DNA of 64,000 nucleotides from Chlamydomonas reinhardtii (GCF_000002595.2 NC_057005.1:1513923-1577922); one strand, 5' to 3'. Positions 23,541-36,935 are shown, counted from the first letter of the stretch. Notes: generated by a model not told the origin, from the sequence alone. Numbers and translations are program-made.

Positions 23541-23916
23541 ACTTTATGTCTTTCAACTTGCAACGGATAGAGAGAATGAACACTAGCGCGGGCCTGTGAG
23601 GCAAGGCGACCTAGCGTCCTGGGCAAGACTTGCAGATATAGCTGAGGTGGTATGTGTTATATGTATGTTTGATATGAGCACAACAAGGAAGGTCTTCGGG
23701 GGCCGCAAAGCGAGGACTTGCAGTGTACGTCGATGGCCCAAGGGCCTTAAACTCATTGCGCTATTTGTCAGGCTTCAATGCATCTGTGCTTGTTTACACA
23801 GTTGCCTCTACTAACGCACTAACTTGCCATTAGCTGGCTCTGTTTGCGAAGCGAAATTTAGTGTCTTTCCAGCGACTGTGCCGGGTAGTTGGTTCTCTTC
23901 AACAAAACGAGCAAAT
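23541..23916. promoter_or_regulatory. Divergent promoter, GNAT / RPA34-like
   Basis: 376 bases between opposed start codons, so the two genes must share or abut their promoters and 5' UTRs. It is AT-richer than the flanks. No TATA-like element could be assigned with confidence. Confidence 0.5.
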
Positions 23917-26184
23917 ATGACGAAAACAAAGGATAAATTTGACTCTGCAAAGAAGAAGCGCAAGTCCGCTGCGGTCGACGACGGGGAAGCGACGGAAGCG
24001 CCGCCGCAAGGCAAGGAGGTCCGATTCCAAGTCGAGGAGCGGCCAGCAAAGCGGCGGTGAGGCAGCGTCCCGATGGCGCCGGGACAGGGCAATTTGAGGG
24101 CGATGGAGGCGGCGCGTGTTGCGGGTGTTCGCAGTGTGCTGGCGAAGGCAGGGTAATAGGCATGGGTTGAAGCCCATTATGATGTATGGCGAAGCTGCGC
24201 GCTGAATATTATGGGGGAGCGCAGGTTCGTGCTACCCGAGGGCTTTGCGCCCGTGCGTGCCCGCTGCGCCGTTGATCCCAAGGAGGTCGCGGCAGGAAAG
24301 CAGGAGCTATGGCTCATCCAGCTGCCCACAATCAAGGTGAGCACCTCTTGCTCATCAAGGAGGTGTCACAAACGAGTGCATGTGCGCAGCAGGGGCTGGG
24401 CGCCTGCTGGGGAGCAGCTGAAGGGGTGGGCGGTTGGGGGCATGTAGTCGGGCTGGCGGCATTCCTCCAACAGCGCCGTTCTACCTTCAACCCCCCCCCG
24501 TCGTGCACGCTCTCCCCCCACACACACACGCGCCACCCACAGGCCATGCAGATGCTGGCCGCCGCGGGCACACTAGAGGTGGACCTGCGGACGGGGGCCG
24601 TCACGGCGCCGGGCGTGCCTGCAGACCCAGTGGCGACGGTGCAGGACCGGGAAGGTGCGTCGCCCGCCACGTACACACGGTGCACAGCGCAGCCGTGTCA
24701 CACCCCATGCGCCTCAGGGGGACAGCACGACTGGAGGACAGCACGACTGGAAGGCAGCAAGACTGCGAGCTTGCCATGACCTCTGCCGTACCGGTGCGGT
24801 AGCAGCAAACCTGGGTTTCCATTGGTTGTCCCTGGCGCAGGCGCCACTTATGGGCTGGTGCCGGAGTCGACTGGCATGGCGCGTCAGGTGGTGGCGGTGT
24901 GCCCAGTGGGCGACGACGCGGGCGCGGCGCAGGTGGGGCGGCAGTTGGAGAGGCGGGTGTGCGGCTGGGAGGCGCGGCTGGGCAGCGCAGGGCAGGGCAG
25001 GGCGATGGGTGGGTAGGGCAAGGCGGGGGCGGCGAGTCGGAGCTCCGGCTATTGTAGGCTCCCGTGGGCGTGGGCTGGAGGGCTGTGGCGTCTCGTCCCC
25101 TAATCATGCCGCAGGAGTTGACGGCGTATTAAAGTTGTGGTAACACTAAGGGCACAGCAGGCGCTGCAGCCAAATGGTACCTTCCAGTGCGCAGTGGGGC
25201 AGGTGCCGGCTGTGTGTGATTGCATCACGCCCGACACCGCACACGTGTGTGAGGCTATCTTTGCTCCCGGCTTGCCAGGACAGTAGGACTGTGGCTTTGT
25301 GACTCACGGGGCACTGCGACTGCACCTGCGTTTATATCGTAACCGCTCCACAGGCGGTGCCTATCAGCCGGCGGCTGACGCTGGTGCGCATGTCGGGGCC
25401 GGGCGGCGCGCCGGCGTCCATCGCGGCGGGTGTGGCGGCGGGCATGGCTGAAGACGAGGCGGCGGCTCTTGCGCGACTGGACGCCTCGCTAGCGGCAATG
25501 GAGGCGGCGCGGAAGGAGTCGGCGGCGATCATGGCGGCGGAGGCCGGGACGGATGTGACGTGGGCAGCGGTGGCGGCAGGCGCAGCGGCGGCGCCACAGG
25601 CGGCGGGGCAAGCAGCAGCAGGTGGGGCTGCACAGAAAGGGAAGGAGAAGGAGAAGCATAAGACGCCGGCGGCAACGCCTGTGGCGGCTGCCGCCCTGAC
25701 GCCAGCGACAGGCGGCGACGCGAAGAAGGACAAGAAGGAGAAGAAGGACAAGAGCGAAAAGAAGGACAAGAAGGAGAAAAAGGTATCTTGCAGTTTGCTA
25801 GTACTGGAGGAGTGGAGGGGCAGGCTTCTGGGGGGCGCCTGTAGCAGGGCAATGACCGCGGCGGCAGAGTGCACGGGACAGGTGACGGTGCAGCTGGCCT
25901 CTGATGGCATCGACTCTCCCGTCGCATTGCAGGACAAAGAGAAGAAGGAGAAGAAGAGCGAAAAAAAGGAGAAGAAGGCAAAGAAGGTGCGCGCTTTTGA
26001 GGTACCTCCAATGCAAGCATTGGAGTCTGAGTGCCAAGTTCACTACTATGGCAGCTGAGCGCACACCGCCCGGCTGTTGCCGTTGGGTTGTATTCCCTGT
26101 GCGTCTATTGACACGGTCTTCTACTTGCTTCATTTGCAGGAGAAGAAGGAGAAGAGGAAGGACACGGACTCGGACAGCGACTGA
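23917..26184 (+). CDS. Lysine-rich protein resembling RNA polymerase I subunit A34
   Basis: Exons 23917-24056, 24225-24336, 24543-24654, 24841-24932, 25354-25782, 25933-25986 and 26140-26184 close in frame to 327 residues. The N-terminus is basic (KFDSAKKKRKSA). The core begins RFVLPEGFAPV and continues to KQELWLIQLP, like the F-x-P-x-GF and LWLIQ-P signature of the A34.5/PAF49 family, the Pol I subunit that pairs with A49. A beta-rich segment follows (LEVDLRTGAV, ATYGLVPES, ARQVVAVCPVG, VPISRRLTLVR). After an Ala-rich linker, the C-terminus is a long Lys/Glu/Asp tail ending DTDSDSD, which is also typical of A34 proteins. The assignment rests on motif and layout, not on a search. A nucleolar role is inference. 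Confidence 0.6.
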
Positions 26185-26461
26185 GCGAGACAGCATGGCG
26201 GTGGGCCCGGCCTGGGGAACTGGGTGACCGGGCGGCCTTGTTTCCAGGCGGCAGCAGTTGCTTTGAAAGGGTGGTCCGTGCCATGGATGCAGAGGTGTGC
26301 TAAAGTGTCTGCTTTGCGCTAGTGGGCCATCAGTATGAATGATGGCATTGAGCTGTACATCAATAAAAGTGTACGGGCGTCGTCCTTGAGGTTGGTGGTG
26401 GGTTCAAGGCTGGGTTGCCGCTGGCAGGCTTCGGCTGAGACGCTGAGTACCGTAATATGCA

Positions 26462-26466
26462 TGTAA
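26462..26466 (+). terminator. TGTAA poly(A) signal, RPA34-like gene
   Basis: TGTAA 278 bases after the stop codon, a normal volvocine 3' UTR length. Confidence 0.55.
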
Positions 26467-26551
26467 CAATGTGAACCGGAAGTTGTGGGGCGTTACTCGC
26501 GTGCACCAAACAGGTGCGATTTGAGCGACGGCCGGAGAAGGTTCACTCGCA

Positions 26552-26556
26552 TTACA
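26552..26556 (-). terminator. TGTAA poly(A) signal, importin-11
   Basis: Minus-strand TGTAA 561 bases after the importin-11 stop codon. Confidence 0.5.
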
Positions 26557-27116
26557 GCCATACAGTTTGGTTTCCGTGGGTCCCTACCCACGGTGCCTAC
26601 CCCACCAACTTTCTTCCAGCAACTCCCTTCGGCGATTGGCCACCACATACGGTACCCTAGTTATTCTCTCTGTACTTGAGGTTCATTCGTCGGTTCGAGT
26701 ATTTGGAATGCGTTTTCTAGCCAGCCTTACCCGCCGGATGCGAACTCGCCGGCGCTGCAGATGAGGCCCGCGCACCCCATCCCCGGCCACACCTTCAAAC
26801 CTCCCGTCATGCAATGCAAGACTGTCGTCTTCGAAGACAGCACCCCACAATCAACAAAAAGTACCCGTCAGGCCTCAATAGTACTTGCGTCCAAGCAACA
26901 AACCGTGCAGGAGACGTGCCGCGCACTCCGTTGACCCGCCTACCTACGACCGACCATGTCCACCCTGGCTACTCCCCCACCCCGCGACAACCGCCACCGC
27001 CAACCCCCACCTCAGGGCCACTCCATACCGCTGCCCATGCCCCACTTCCCCAAACCGGACTCAAATCCCCACTCCCCACCTTCTCCACACGTCCCCAGCC
27101 GCGCCTCTACCCCCCC

Positions 27117-30100
27117 TCACTCGGGCGTGGAGCCGCCCGACACGAAACCCACGCCGCCCTCGCTCAGCCCCGGTGCCACCAGCCCGTACAGCTCGTCATC
27201 GTCGGCGGGGTCGGCGCTGTCCTCCGGCTCCTCGCCGTCGATGACGCCGCCCGACCGCAGCCGCTGCCCGCTCATCACCGCGGCCAGCTGCAGCCGCAGC
27301 CGCTCGCCGGCGCCGTGCGCGGCCAGGGCGGCCAGGAAGGCGTCAGGCCCGCCCGCGCGCTCCGACAACTGCGGTGAAGACGTGATTATTGCGTTTTCAA
27401 GCCAAGCCAGGAAAATATGTGAGTACGTTTGTAGGCAATAGGCAGCCGCGGTAGCAGCCCTCGTCACGGGATGGCCGGAAAACGGGGATGCATTGCAGTC
27501 CTTCAGCCAGCAGTAGGCGGGGCAGCGGCCGCGGGCTGCGTGCCGCACTCCATAGTTCCTTGCGGCCTCCCCGCCCTACACGCCTTTCCCGCGCCCGTTC
27601 CCCCTCACCTTGGCCAGCAGGCCGCGCACGCACTCGTGCACATCCACCTTGCGGACCGGGTCTGCGCGTGTGATGGCCAGCCGCCGGGCCAGCACCGTGT
27701 CCTGACAGGGCGGGAGGGCGGAGCGGGTGGGGTTGGTGGAGCGGGCGGATAGGAGTAGAAGTCAGCAATGCAGGGTGCCATTTGTTTGGCGGTGCCGCAG
27801 GAGCCGCGTAAGGTCCGACCCAAAGTACCATACCTCAGAGGGCTGTGGCCGCAGGCCGCGATGCGTGCGTGCAGCTTGTGCGGGACACACGTGCTCCCTT
27901 CATTGCCATCGCTATCCCCCCTATCTTGACTCCCCCCTTTTGGGCTGGTACTTACAACCCCCTCGTCCGCACCTGCGCAAGGTCGGCCGCGAAGTCCAGC
28001 GAGTCCAGCTCCGACTGGTCCGCCCCGAACTCCGCGTCGTCGGCCAGGGCCTGGGGTGGGCGGGGAGGCGGGCGTGCGAGGCAGGTTTGTTGGTAAGGAC
28101 TCAGGACAGGTGGATGGGAGCGGCAGGCCGTAGTGGCGCAGTGAGTTGAGCTTAGCAGTCGCCTGAGCCCACCACAGCTGCGTTTCCGCCTCTCTGTCCA
28201 CATCCGCTACAAATGCACACAGATGCATTCCGTAGCGGTTGCCCCTTCCCCTTGAACACACACACAATCACAGTGTACCGCGCCGCGCTGCCCCCCCGCC
28301 CTCACCTGCACCGCCAGGCTGCACACGCGCAGCACCTTGCGCGGCTCGACCAGTTGCTCGCACACGCCCGCCCGCAGCAGCGAGGCCAGCGACATGGTGG
28401 CCATGCGCCGGCGAAAGCGACCCAGCATGGACATGGTCTTGACGCCTGCATCGGCAGCGTAGTGGGCGCGCGTTAGGAAGCAGAAGAGAAGGCTGTGCGG
28501 AAAGTGCACAATGAAGAGGATGTGTGCACCGTGTGTACCGTAGTGGGCGGATGGGTATCAGGTGGAAACGGACAAGGCGTGCCTAGGACAAGGGTTCAGG
28601 GCGCAAGGAGGCGCAGACTTGCCAAGCCTGGCCACTGGGACGAGTAGCAGCAAGGGCATGCCCACAGCCAATGCTCTCTGCGGCCCGCCGCTAACAAGGT
28701 GGATGGCCCGGCCCTCCCCATGTGCCTTGAGCCCGCCTTGAGCGCCCCGCCTCCAGCCCACTCACCAACCACCTCCTCCAGGAAGCGCGCCGCCGCAATA
28801 GTCAGCCACCGGTCCAGCAGCCGCTCCACCGCGCCGCCCTCCACCGCGCCCGCGCCGGTGCCCGCGCCGCCGCCCGCGCCGCCGTTGGCCGCCTGCGCCG
28901 CCGCCACCGCCGCCGCCGCCTGCGCCTGCGCCACGTCCAGGCCCGCGACCAGCTCCGGGAAGGTCATGGGTGACAGCAGCCACAGGCGCCCCAGCACCTC
29001 CAGGAAGCCTTCAAAGATGTTAATGATCTTGACGTTGAGGCCGGCGGATGGCACCGCCGGGTGCGCCAGCAGAGCTGCCATCGCCCGCAGCGCCGGCGCC
29101 ACCAGCTGAACGATGGGGCCGTGCTGTGCAGGGCTGGCGGCCGCGCTGCCGCCCGGCGGGAACAGCTGCAGCAGCACGTCGATCAGCGCCGCCGCCGACA
29201 TTGCCTCCGCCGGCGTTTCCGCCGACAGCGGGATCTGCACCGCGGCGGCGCCGGCGGCGCCGCCGCCGGGTGCGGCGGGCGTGCTGGCGGCGCCGCCGCC
29301 GCCTTGCCCGGTGGTGCCTGGCGCGCCCACCGCTGCTAGCACTGCGGTGGCTGTGCTGTTGATGGAGGCCTCCAGCGCGCGGCCCATGTCGGCGGCCAGC
29401 GGCTGCAGGCTGTCCGCGGCGTCCAGCAGCAGGTACGCCTACACGTGTGTGAGAGCACAAGGGAAAGGGGTCGACACGGTGCACTCGAACTCGCATGTAT
29501 GCAATGCTAAGCAGGCGACACGGAATCCAAAATCTAGCGAGGGCTTAGCCACATACGAGAACAACGGCGGCATTCACGCGTCCGTCTGGGGGGGAGGCGC
29601 GCGGCCTAACCACACCAACATCAAGCTCGATTACACTCGGTCGTCCGCCGCCACTCCCGTTTCCCCCTCTGCCCCTTAGCCGCAGCCTGCGCTCCAACCC
29701 GCCACCCACCTCCAGCAGCGGCAGCAGCGCGGCGTGGTCGCGGCCGCGCCGCAGCAGCGCGGCCGCGTTGGGCAGCAGCTCCCGCAGCTGCGGCGGCACG
29801 GAGGGCAGCGAGGCGATGGTGACGGACCACAACCGGAAGGCCTCGTCCACCAGCACCTCGCCCTCGGGCGTGCCTGGGGGGTAGCGAGTGGGGGGGAGTT
29901 AGAGGGCAGCGATGGGCCACGTGATTGGGCATGTATGAGTTGGTGAGAATGAGTACTGTGCCACCAACACGCCGAACGCCCCCCCCCCCCACTCGACAAC
30001 GGCTTGTCGTAAACGCCACAAGACCTGTGCGCTCAACCCTTTCCCCAGCAAGCCGGCACTCACCCACTCTCGTGGAGTACTTGAGCAGCGGGAACACCAC

Positions 30101-33100
30101 GCCGCAGATGTTTGGGTCCTCCAGCGCCACCGCCCGCAGCTTGCCCACCAGGTGTGTCAGCACCGCAATCAGCGCGCTGTGCAGCCGCACCACTGCGCCC
30201 GCCTCGTGACCCATGCCGCCGCCGCTGTCGGCACTGCCACGAGCCGCCGCCAGCGCGCCAGGGCGCCCCCGCCCGGCAGCTGCGCTGCCGGGGGTACCAG
30301 CAGCGGCGCCTGCGGCTCCGCTGCCGCCGCCGGCGGCTCCGCCGCCGGGCGTGCTAGGCCCAGCGGCATCGGAGGCGCGGCGGCGGGCGGCGTCGCGGTC
30401 GAGGAGGGATGTGGCCTCGGCCGCCGAGGCGGCGGCGGCGGACAGCATCTCTGCTCGCGACCAGACCTGCGGCAGGCCGGCGGCGATGATGCCCAGGTGT
30501 GGCCGGATGCGCTCGCCCAGAGCCTGCAGTTGGGGTTGCGGAGACAAGAGGTCAACTCGGTATGGGAGACGAAAGCGTGGCTTGACAGCCGGTGCGCCTT
30601 GCGTGAACTTAGCTTCGCTCCATATGCTAGCTAGGCGGGAGGCAGGAGTGACTCCCCACACTTCGCCCCCCGCTCTTTGTAAACGGCACCCTCTCTCGAT
30701 CGGCCCACCCTGCCCGCCCGCTCTCGGGCCCCTTCCGCCCCGCGCTCACCTCCACCAGCACCGACACCAGCTGCAGCACGCGCACCATGCTCTCCACCTC
30801 GCGCAGCCGCGACAGCAGCCCGAAGCAGTTGAGCAGCGCCGCCGCCGTCACCTCGCTGGACAGCGCCGCCAGCCGGCTCTCCACGCGCGCAGTGGCCTCC
30901 GCGATGGCGCCTGGGTGGAGTCGCAGGCATGAAGCTAGTCAGACGACGGCGGTGTTGCATAAGAAGCTAAACGGCGTGAGTCAGCGACGTGAAACCCCGG
31001 GTACAGGTGACTTGGGTGGAGAGCCCGTCGGAGTTGGCGTGGGGTGGAAGGAGCTATGACGCAGCGAGGGCGCCCGTTGGGTGTTTAGTCCAACCGTCAA
31101 GCCCCACTACGTTATCACACAAACACTACGACTGCGGTATGCCGATCACGCCCCACTAGGCCCCCGCCCGGATGCCCTCCCTCCTTCCTTTCCCCCGCCC
31201 CTCCCTCCTTTCCCCCGTCCCTCCCTCCTTCCCTCCCTGCTTCCCTGCCCTCTCTCGCTTCACTACCTCCCCCCCCCCACACACACACACACACACACCT
31301 GCGTTTTCCTGCTGGTCGCCGGCCGCCGCCGCGCCCTCCGCCAGCTGCATGGCGTCCACACGCCCAGCCTGCAGGCACCGCCACACCGGTGTGTTGTGGT
31401 TACGCATGACAGCATGACCAACACAACATCGTGCAGTTGGCGAGCGCCGCAAGCCTGGCATATAGTTTGGCACATACAACCCGATCGCCCCGCCCAGTTG
31501 ACGCCCTGACGGCATTGCCATGCCTGCAAGCAGCGGCCACACGTCCCCAAGCAGCCCACGCGCCCGCCCGACTGCGCGCGCGCGCACCAGTCCGCCCGCC
31601 GCGCCCGCCCCGCGGCCCTGCGCCGCCCGCTGCTGCGCCCGCAGCTGCTCCAGCGCGGCCTGGTCGTCCAGCACCAGGCTCAGCAGCCCCAGCAGCGAGG
31701 TGACCGAGGACAGAGCCACCTGCACCATGGTAGAGGGAGTGGTTTGCATTCATACATGAATATTTCAGGAGAAGCGAAGTCGAGGTCAGGCACAGCGGGC
31801 GGGGTGAAGGGCTGCGCGAATGATCTGCTGGTCCACGCACACGTGGTGTGCGGCACAGTGTGCGCACGTGCGGGTACGATGGCACACATGTTCCAAGCAT
31901 GCAGCGGCAGCGCAACCGGTGCGCCAACATCCTCGGCCTCCCCCTACTTTACTGGGCTCGGGCATACACTCCCCACCCCCGTGCATCCTGTACCGCTTTC
32001 CTGACCATCCATGCAACCCCCCGCTCCTCGCTCCCCCAAACAAGGGGCTGCACTGCACCCACCACCACGTCCTCCGCCGCCAGGTAGCACACACACAGCT
32101 GGTAGGCGCCGCCCAGGGCCGCGGCGGGCAGCTCTCCGCCGCACACGCCCAGCAGCCACAGCGCGCGCGCGGCCAGCACCGACGCCAGCAGCACCTGCGG
32201 CGCGGGGCAGGAGGGGCCGAGGAGGGGCCAAGGAGGTCAGGCACGATGCCACGACATAAACGCCAGCAAAGCAGCCCTGGTGGCAACGGAAAGGCAGGTT
32301 TTGATCTGCCCAACCAGCCGTGGGAAGCAGTGCTCCATCGTGCCCCCACGGCCGCACCTGCTCGCTGCCTGGCGGCCCAATCTTGCCGCCGCCCAGAGGT
32401 GAGGGCGGCGGCGGCGCGGAGGCGCCCTGGGGCGGCGGCGGCGGCGCGTTGGACGTGAGCAGCGGCGCCAGCTCGGCGTTGTACCTGCACATGGCGCGTG
32501 GCGGACGATGGTGGGGAGTGTTGCAGACGTGACTAGATAGGAGTGGGGTCAAGGCGCCATGTGGGCTAGAGGGTGACGGGCACATGGGGAGGAGCGGGCG
32601 TGTCCGCGCACGGGCGCACCCACCAGGCCTCAAAGTTGATGTGGGAGGAGACGTGGTTGAAGCCCTCGCCGATACACCTGCGCGGCGGCAGTCCCCGGGA
32701 ACAGGTAGGCAAGTGAGAAAAAACTATTAGCCACGAGTCTTACCCGCTTAGCCTCGAGTCTTAGAGTCTGTGGCTTCTCTTTTGGGATTGGTGGAAACGA
32801 CCCCCAGCCCCACGCAACCCATTCGCGCCACCCCAGCTGCGGCAGAGCCTCACCGGTAGCAGGCCTCCCGCATGAGCAGTGCGTCAGGTGTGGCCGCCCG
32901 CTGCTGCAGCGCTGAGGCCAGGCCCAGCAGCACCACCGCCACCGCCTCGCCGCCGTGCTCCAGCATGCACAGCAGCAGCCCCACGCCGATGGGGCGCGGC
33001 GTGTCGGCGTCGGGGCCGCTCTCCACCTCCATGGTGCTGCAGGAGCCAGGCGGGCGGGGCGCTAGATGAGCAGACACGTGGCGGTGGCGGATTGGCATGC

Positions 33101-36100
33101 CAAGCGGCTACGTCACATCACCTTCTCCCGTACAAGCTGCAGGCTTTTGGACGTGCTGGTTGCACATTGGGCATACGAGCACCCTTGCCCTTCTGCATAC
33201 AGAGGAGCCTCTCGGTTCTGTCCTGGCCTCCGGCCTCACCGCGCGTATGACTCGGGGTCGTCGCGCCACTCCTCCAGCTCCTCACCACTGAGCGCCACGT
33301 ACTTGGCCACCTGGCGGGTGGCAGGCGGGCGGGTGGGTGCGTGTTAAGAGGCAGCAGCGGGGCGCGGGTCGCTAGTATCGGCCCCGGGGCATGTGGCATG
33401 GCGACGGTTGCCACGCACAGGACCTAGGCCAGGTTGTGAAACGGCACACGTAACCCCCTCCCCAAATTGTGCTCCTCCCTGCTCCTAGTTCTTAGTGTGC
33501 ATGGACAACACAGGCCCCCCCCTGGGGCGCCAACCCCCTGTGCCCCCCCGCCACCCACCAGCGCCTCCACCAGCTGCGCGCACGTGGCGCCGTTGAGCAG
33601 CCCCGACAGCGCCGCGTGCGCGCGGGCGGCCCGGGCGCGCGCCTCCATCAGGTGCTGCAGCCGCGGCGCCGGCAGGTGCTCTGCGCAGCGCGGGGCGGGG
33701 TCGCATTGGGGTTAGGAGGGACCGCAGTGGAGTTGATGGTTCCTGCGCATCCCTGGAGGTGCAAGCGCCTGCCGACCCGGCGGCCCTCAAATGAAGGTCA
33801 TACTTGACCCGCCCTGGCCAAAACCGGTCCCTGCAACAGCACGCAGCAGCCCGGTACCTGACTCACGCGGCAGCGGCGACTCCACCCACTCCTGGCGGTA
33901 GTAGGGGTTGAGCAGCGCCTTGCTGATGAAGCGCACCAGCAGTACGCGGCGCTTGGGGCGCATGGCGCGCACCGTGGCGGCGTCCAGACCGATCAGAGCC
34001 GACTGCGGCCGCGAGCGAGTGAGGCGTAAAGAGGGAGACAGGGCAGGCGGGCCAAGGACACGAGTCGTCAGGTAAGGACCAAGCCGGGATTCCCACCTTC
34101 CCCTTTTGCGTGTCAATGCGTTGTTCCCGGTCATGCTGGAGGGAGCTTTGTGGACTGTGGACTCCTTCGCTCGCCCTGCGGCCCCCCCTGCCCCCGGCCC
34201 CCTGTCTCGTCTCCTGCCCCACCTGCACGAACAGCTCCAGGAAGAAGGGCACGAACTCCGCGAAGGGCAGCGGGTTGGTGTCCAGGTAGGCGATGGCCAG
34301 CGCCGCCAGCCGCTCATACAGCTTGCCGCCCACCTCCGTCCACTGCTCGGCGGCGGGGGAGCCGGCAGCCATGCCTGCGGCAGGGGCGAGTGGGTGGTCA
34401 GGCCAGCGCGTGTTGGGGTGCGGGATGTAAACATGTAGGGTGTAGGGTGCGCTGGGCAGGGATTCCACGAACTAGATGGCAGCCGGCTGCGAGGTCGGCA
34501 CGACAGAACGAGCCGTGCTCAGCAGAGCGGCAGCCGACAACGCAATGCGCACTGGCCGCACTCACTCGCAGGCGGGCCGCGCTGCACGGTGGTGCACACG
34601 GTGTGTATGGCCTCCAGCACGCCCTGCGTCCCCGGCGCCAGCTCGTCGGGCGTGGGCGAGGGGATGAGGTACAGCAGCGCCTGCAGGCAGGTGGCAGCCC
34701 GACAGCAGCGGCAGCCGCGGCGGTAGCGGGAGTTGGGTTCAGGCTGGACGTGTTCACTTCATACTCGCAATTCATTCATGCCGTCTTCCAAGGACAGCTA
34801 CCCGCACTCGGTTTGCTTCCCCGGCGCCGTTGCTGACCTGCAGGCACGCCGCGGCGGCCGCAGCGAAGGGCCCCGCCGCGTCCCAGCCCACGGCGGTGGC
34901 TGCGATGAAGGCCGCCGCGTGCTGCGTGATCAGGGCGTGCAGCGGCGCGAAGCAGTCGCTGAGCCGCGTCTTGAACAGCTCCCGCTCGGCGGTGATGCGC
35001 TGCGACAGCGCCGCCAGGTCTGCGAGTGCGCCGCAAGGAGTGTTGCCGATGGTGAGAAATCAAGGTGTGAGGGAAGCGCAGGCTTTGAGCGAAACAGCTG
35101 GCCGCATTGAGCGCCAGCAGCACTGCAACTACCGTTTGTCTGTCCACGGCCTTCGCACACCGGTACGGTATCACCCCCACGACGGCACACACGTCCAACA
35201 TCCTACACTGCAATGTCCAAAGCGCGCGATAAGTCGCACCCGGCACCCCAACCCACACCCGGCGCCCCAGCTCACCCGGCAGCGCCATGGGCGTACCCAT
35301 CGCCTGTTGCGGCGCCTCTATCACGAAGCGCTTGGAGCCCAGCCCCTGGAGCACCCGCTTCAGCGCCTTGAGCGACCGCAGCTTCACCGCCGGCGGCAGC
35401 TGCGCGTCCCAGCTCGCGGCGGACAGCAGCAACTGCGTGTGCGCGTGGGGCAGGAGGGGAATTGCGAGGTTAGGGCAGTGGGAACAAGAGGGGCAAGGCA
35501 CGGGCAGCCGGGCAACAAATCAAGTTGGCACACAGCTGGTGCCGGCCCTGCGGTCTCTTGGACCTATGTAGCTGTTCCCTTCCTGCCTAGCTGCACGCCA
35601 TTCCACAAGTCAGCATGCGCCCATCCCGCATGCAATACCGTGCATACAACGCCTCACGCTCGGCCCAGCCGCGCACCTGCAGCAGGTTCTCCGAGCGGCC
35701 AGGGAAGTCGAACCGTGCGATGTTGGTGATGAGCAGCGACAGCTGCAGAGCAACTCGCTCGGACGGGTCTGCGAAGAGTGCAACAAAACACATAGGGGGT
35801 TGCAAAGATTGGTACAGAGAAGGGGGGACATGCAACTACCTAACCGGCACATCCGGTAGCGCTTTCGCAAGCCTTTCAATCGATCGCCCCATACCTTATA
35901 CCAGTCAGCACACCCCAAAATTCACAATCCAAGAACCCGCAGCCTACTCTCCCGCTTATCCCCTGCCCGCGTTCCCCCTCCGTGAATCTCACGTCCTCCC
36001 CTCCCCTGTCCGCCTGGCCGCTCACCCGCCAGCAGCAGCTGCACAGCGCCCTCCCGCACCACCGCCTTCTCCTCGTCCGGCACGCGGCTCCACTCGCGCG

Positions 36101-36935
36101 TGCCCAGCGTCTTGCGCCAGGAGCTGCCCACCGCGTTCTTGGCCACCACCACCGCCAGCAGGCGGATGGGCTGCGGGGGCATCACGGATGAGAGCAGGGG
36201 CGTCGAAGACTATTCAAGATGCGGCGCAAGCCCGTCCGTTTGCCCTGGAATAGTAAAAATCCATCCGAGCCGGCCGCCTGCCGCCCCGACTGCCCGGCCG
36301 CTTCCACATACACTCCATACCCTCCGCGCACGACCGCCTCCCACGGTGACCACCCATGCCGCCTCTCAACCTCTCCGAGCCATAGTAACCCTAACCAACC
36401 CAACCCCACCCCGCCGCGCCCAACTCTCCCACCTCGGGCACGTTGTCTCGCTGCTCCACGATGCGCATGAGGCCCGACAGAAAGCCCGGCGCCGCGTCCG
36501 CCTCCCAGCCGTGCAACAGCCCCTCCGCCGCAGAGCGAGTGGCCTTGTCCACCGACAAGGCGCCCTGTGTGTGGCAGCAGGCGGCAGCGGGTTGGGAGGG
36601 GGGGTTGGGAGGACGTGACAGGGCATGTGGGTTTGGCGCAATGCACCGCCTCTTACCTTATGTCATGACCTCCTGATGAATACACACCGTACACATACAA
36701 GTGGCTTGTTATGCCGCTTGCTCCTCAGTGAGTCGCCACCGCCCCCACCCGGTGCCGGCCGGCCGTACCGCTCCCGCCAACCCTGTCAGGTGCCAACCCA
36801 CATCAATCAGCCGTACGGCCGCACCTGGATGGTCGCCAGGATCTGCTCCACGGACGTCGGCTCCGGCACCGTGGAATGCGCGTGCGGCGGTGCGCCCATC
36901 ATGGGGCCACCCGGGGCCCCCAGGCCCATCAACAT
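27117..36935 (-). CDS. Importin-11 (importin-beta/karyopherin family)
   Basis: Nuclear transport receptor binding RanGTP and cargo. In animals importin-11 carries ubiquitin-conjugating enzymes and some ribosomal proteins. Twenty-five exons close in frame from the ATG at 36935 to the stop at 27117: ends at 36825, 36433, 36026, 35677, 35276, 34838, 34566, 34223, 33867, 33559, 33240, 32854, 32624, 32358, 32063, 31588, 31299, 30750, 30064, 29710, 28766, 28306, 27973, 27609 and 27117. They encode 1,377 residues against about 975 in human. Landmarks are NAVGSSWRK with PDEEKAVVREG (importin-beta N-terminal region), LQLSLLITNIARFDFPG, LSGEELEEWRDDPESYAR (cf. human LTEEELTMWEEDPEGF) and LVDEAFRLWSVTIASLP. 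The extra length is Ala/Gly/Pro-rich insertions, mainly in the exons at 30064-30523, 28766-29438 and 32358-32484. Confidence 0.9.
31268..31299 (+). repeat. poly-C/(AC)n microsatellite at importin-11 donor
   Basis: A run of C followed by about ten AC units abuts the exon ending at 31299. On the coding strand the GTGTGT... repeat itself supplies the splice donor. Confidence 0.7.

Larger units (their letters stand above)
26185..27116. other. Convergent spacer, RPA34-like / importin-11
   Basis: 0.93 kb between two 3' ends. It contains opposed TGTAA motifs at 26462 (+) and 26552 (-), about 90 bases apart, consistent with closely abutting transcript ends. No gene is seen. Confidence 0.55.
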
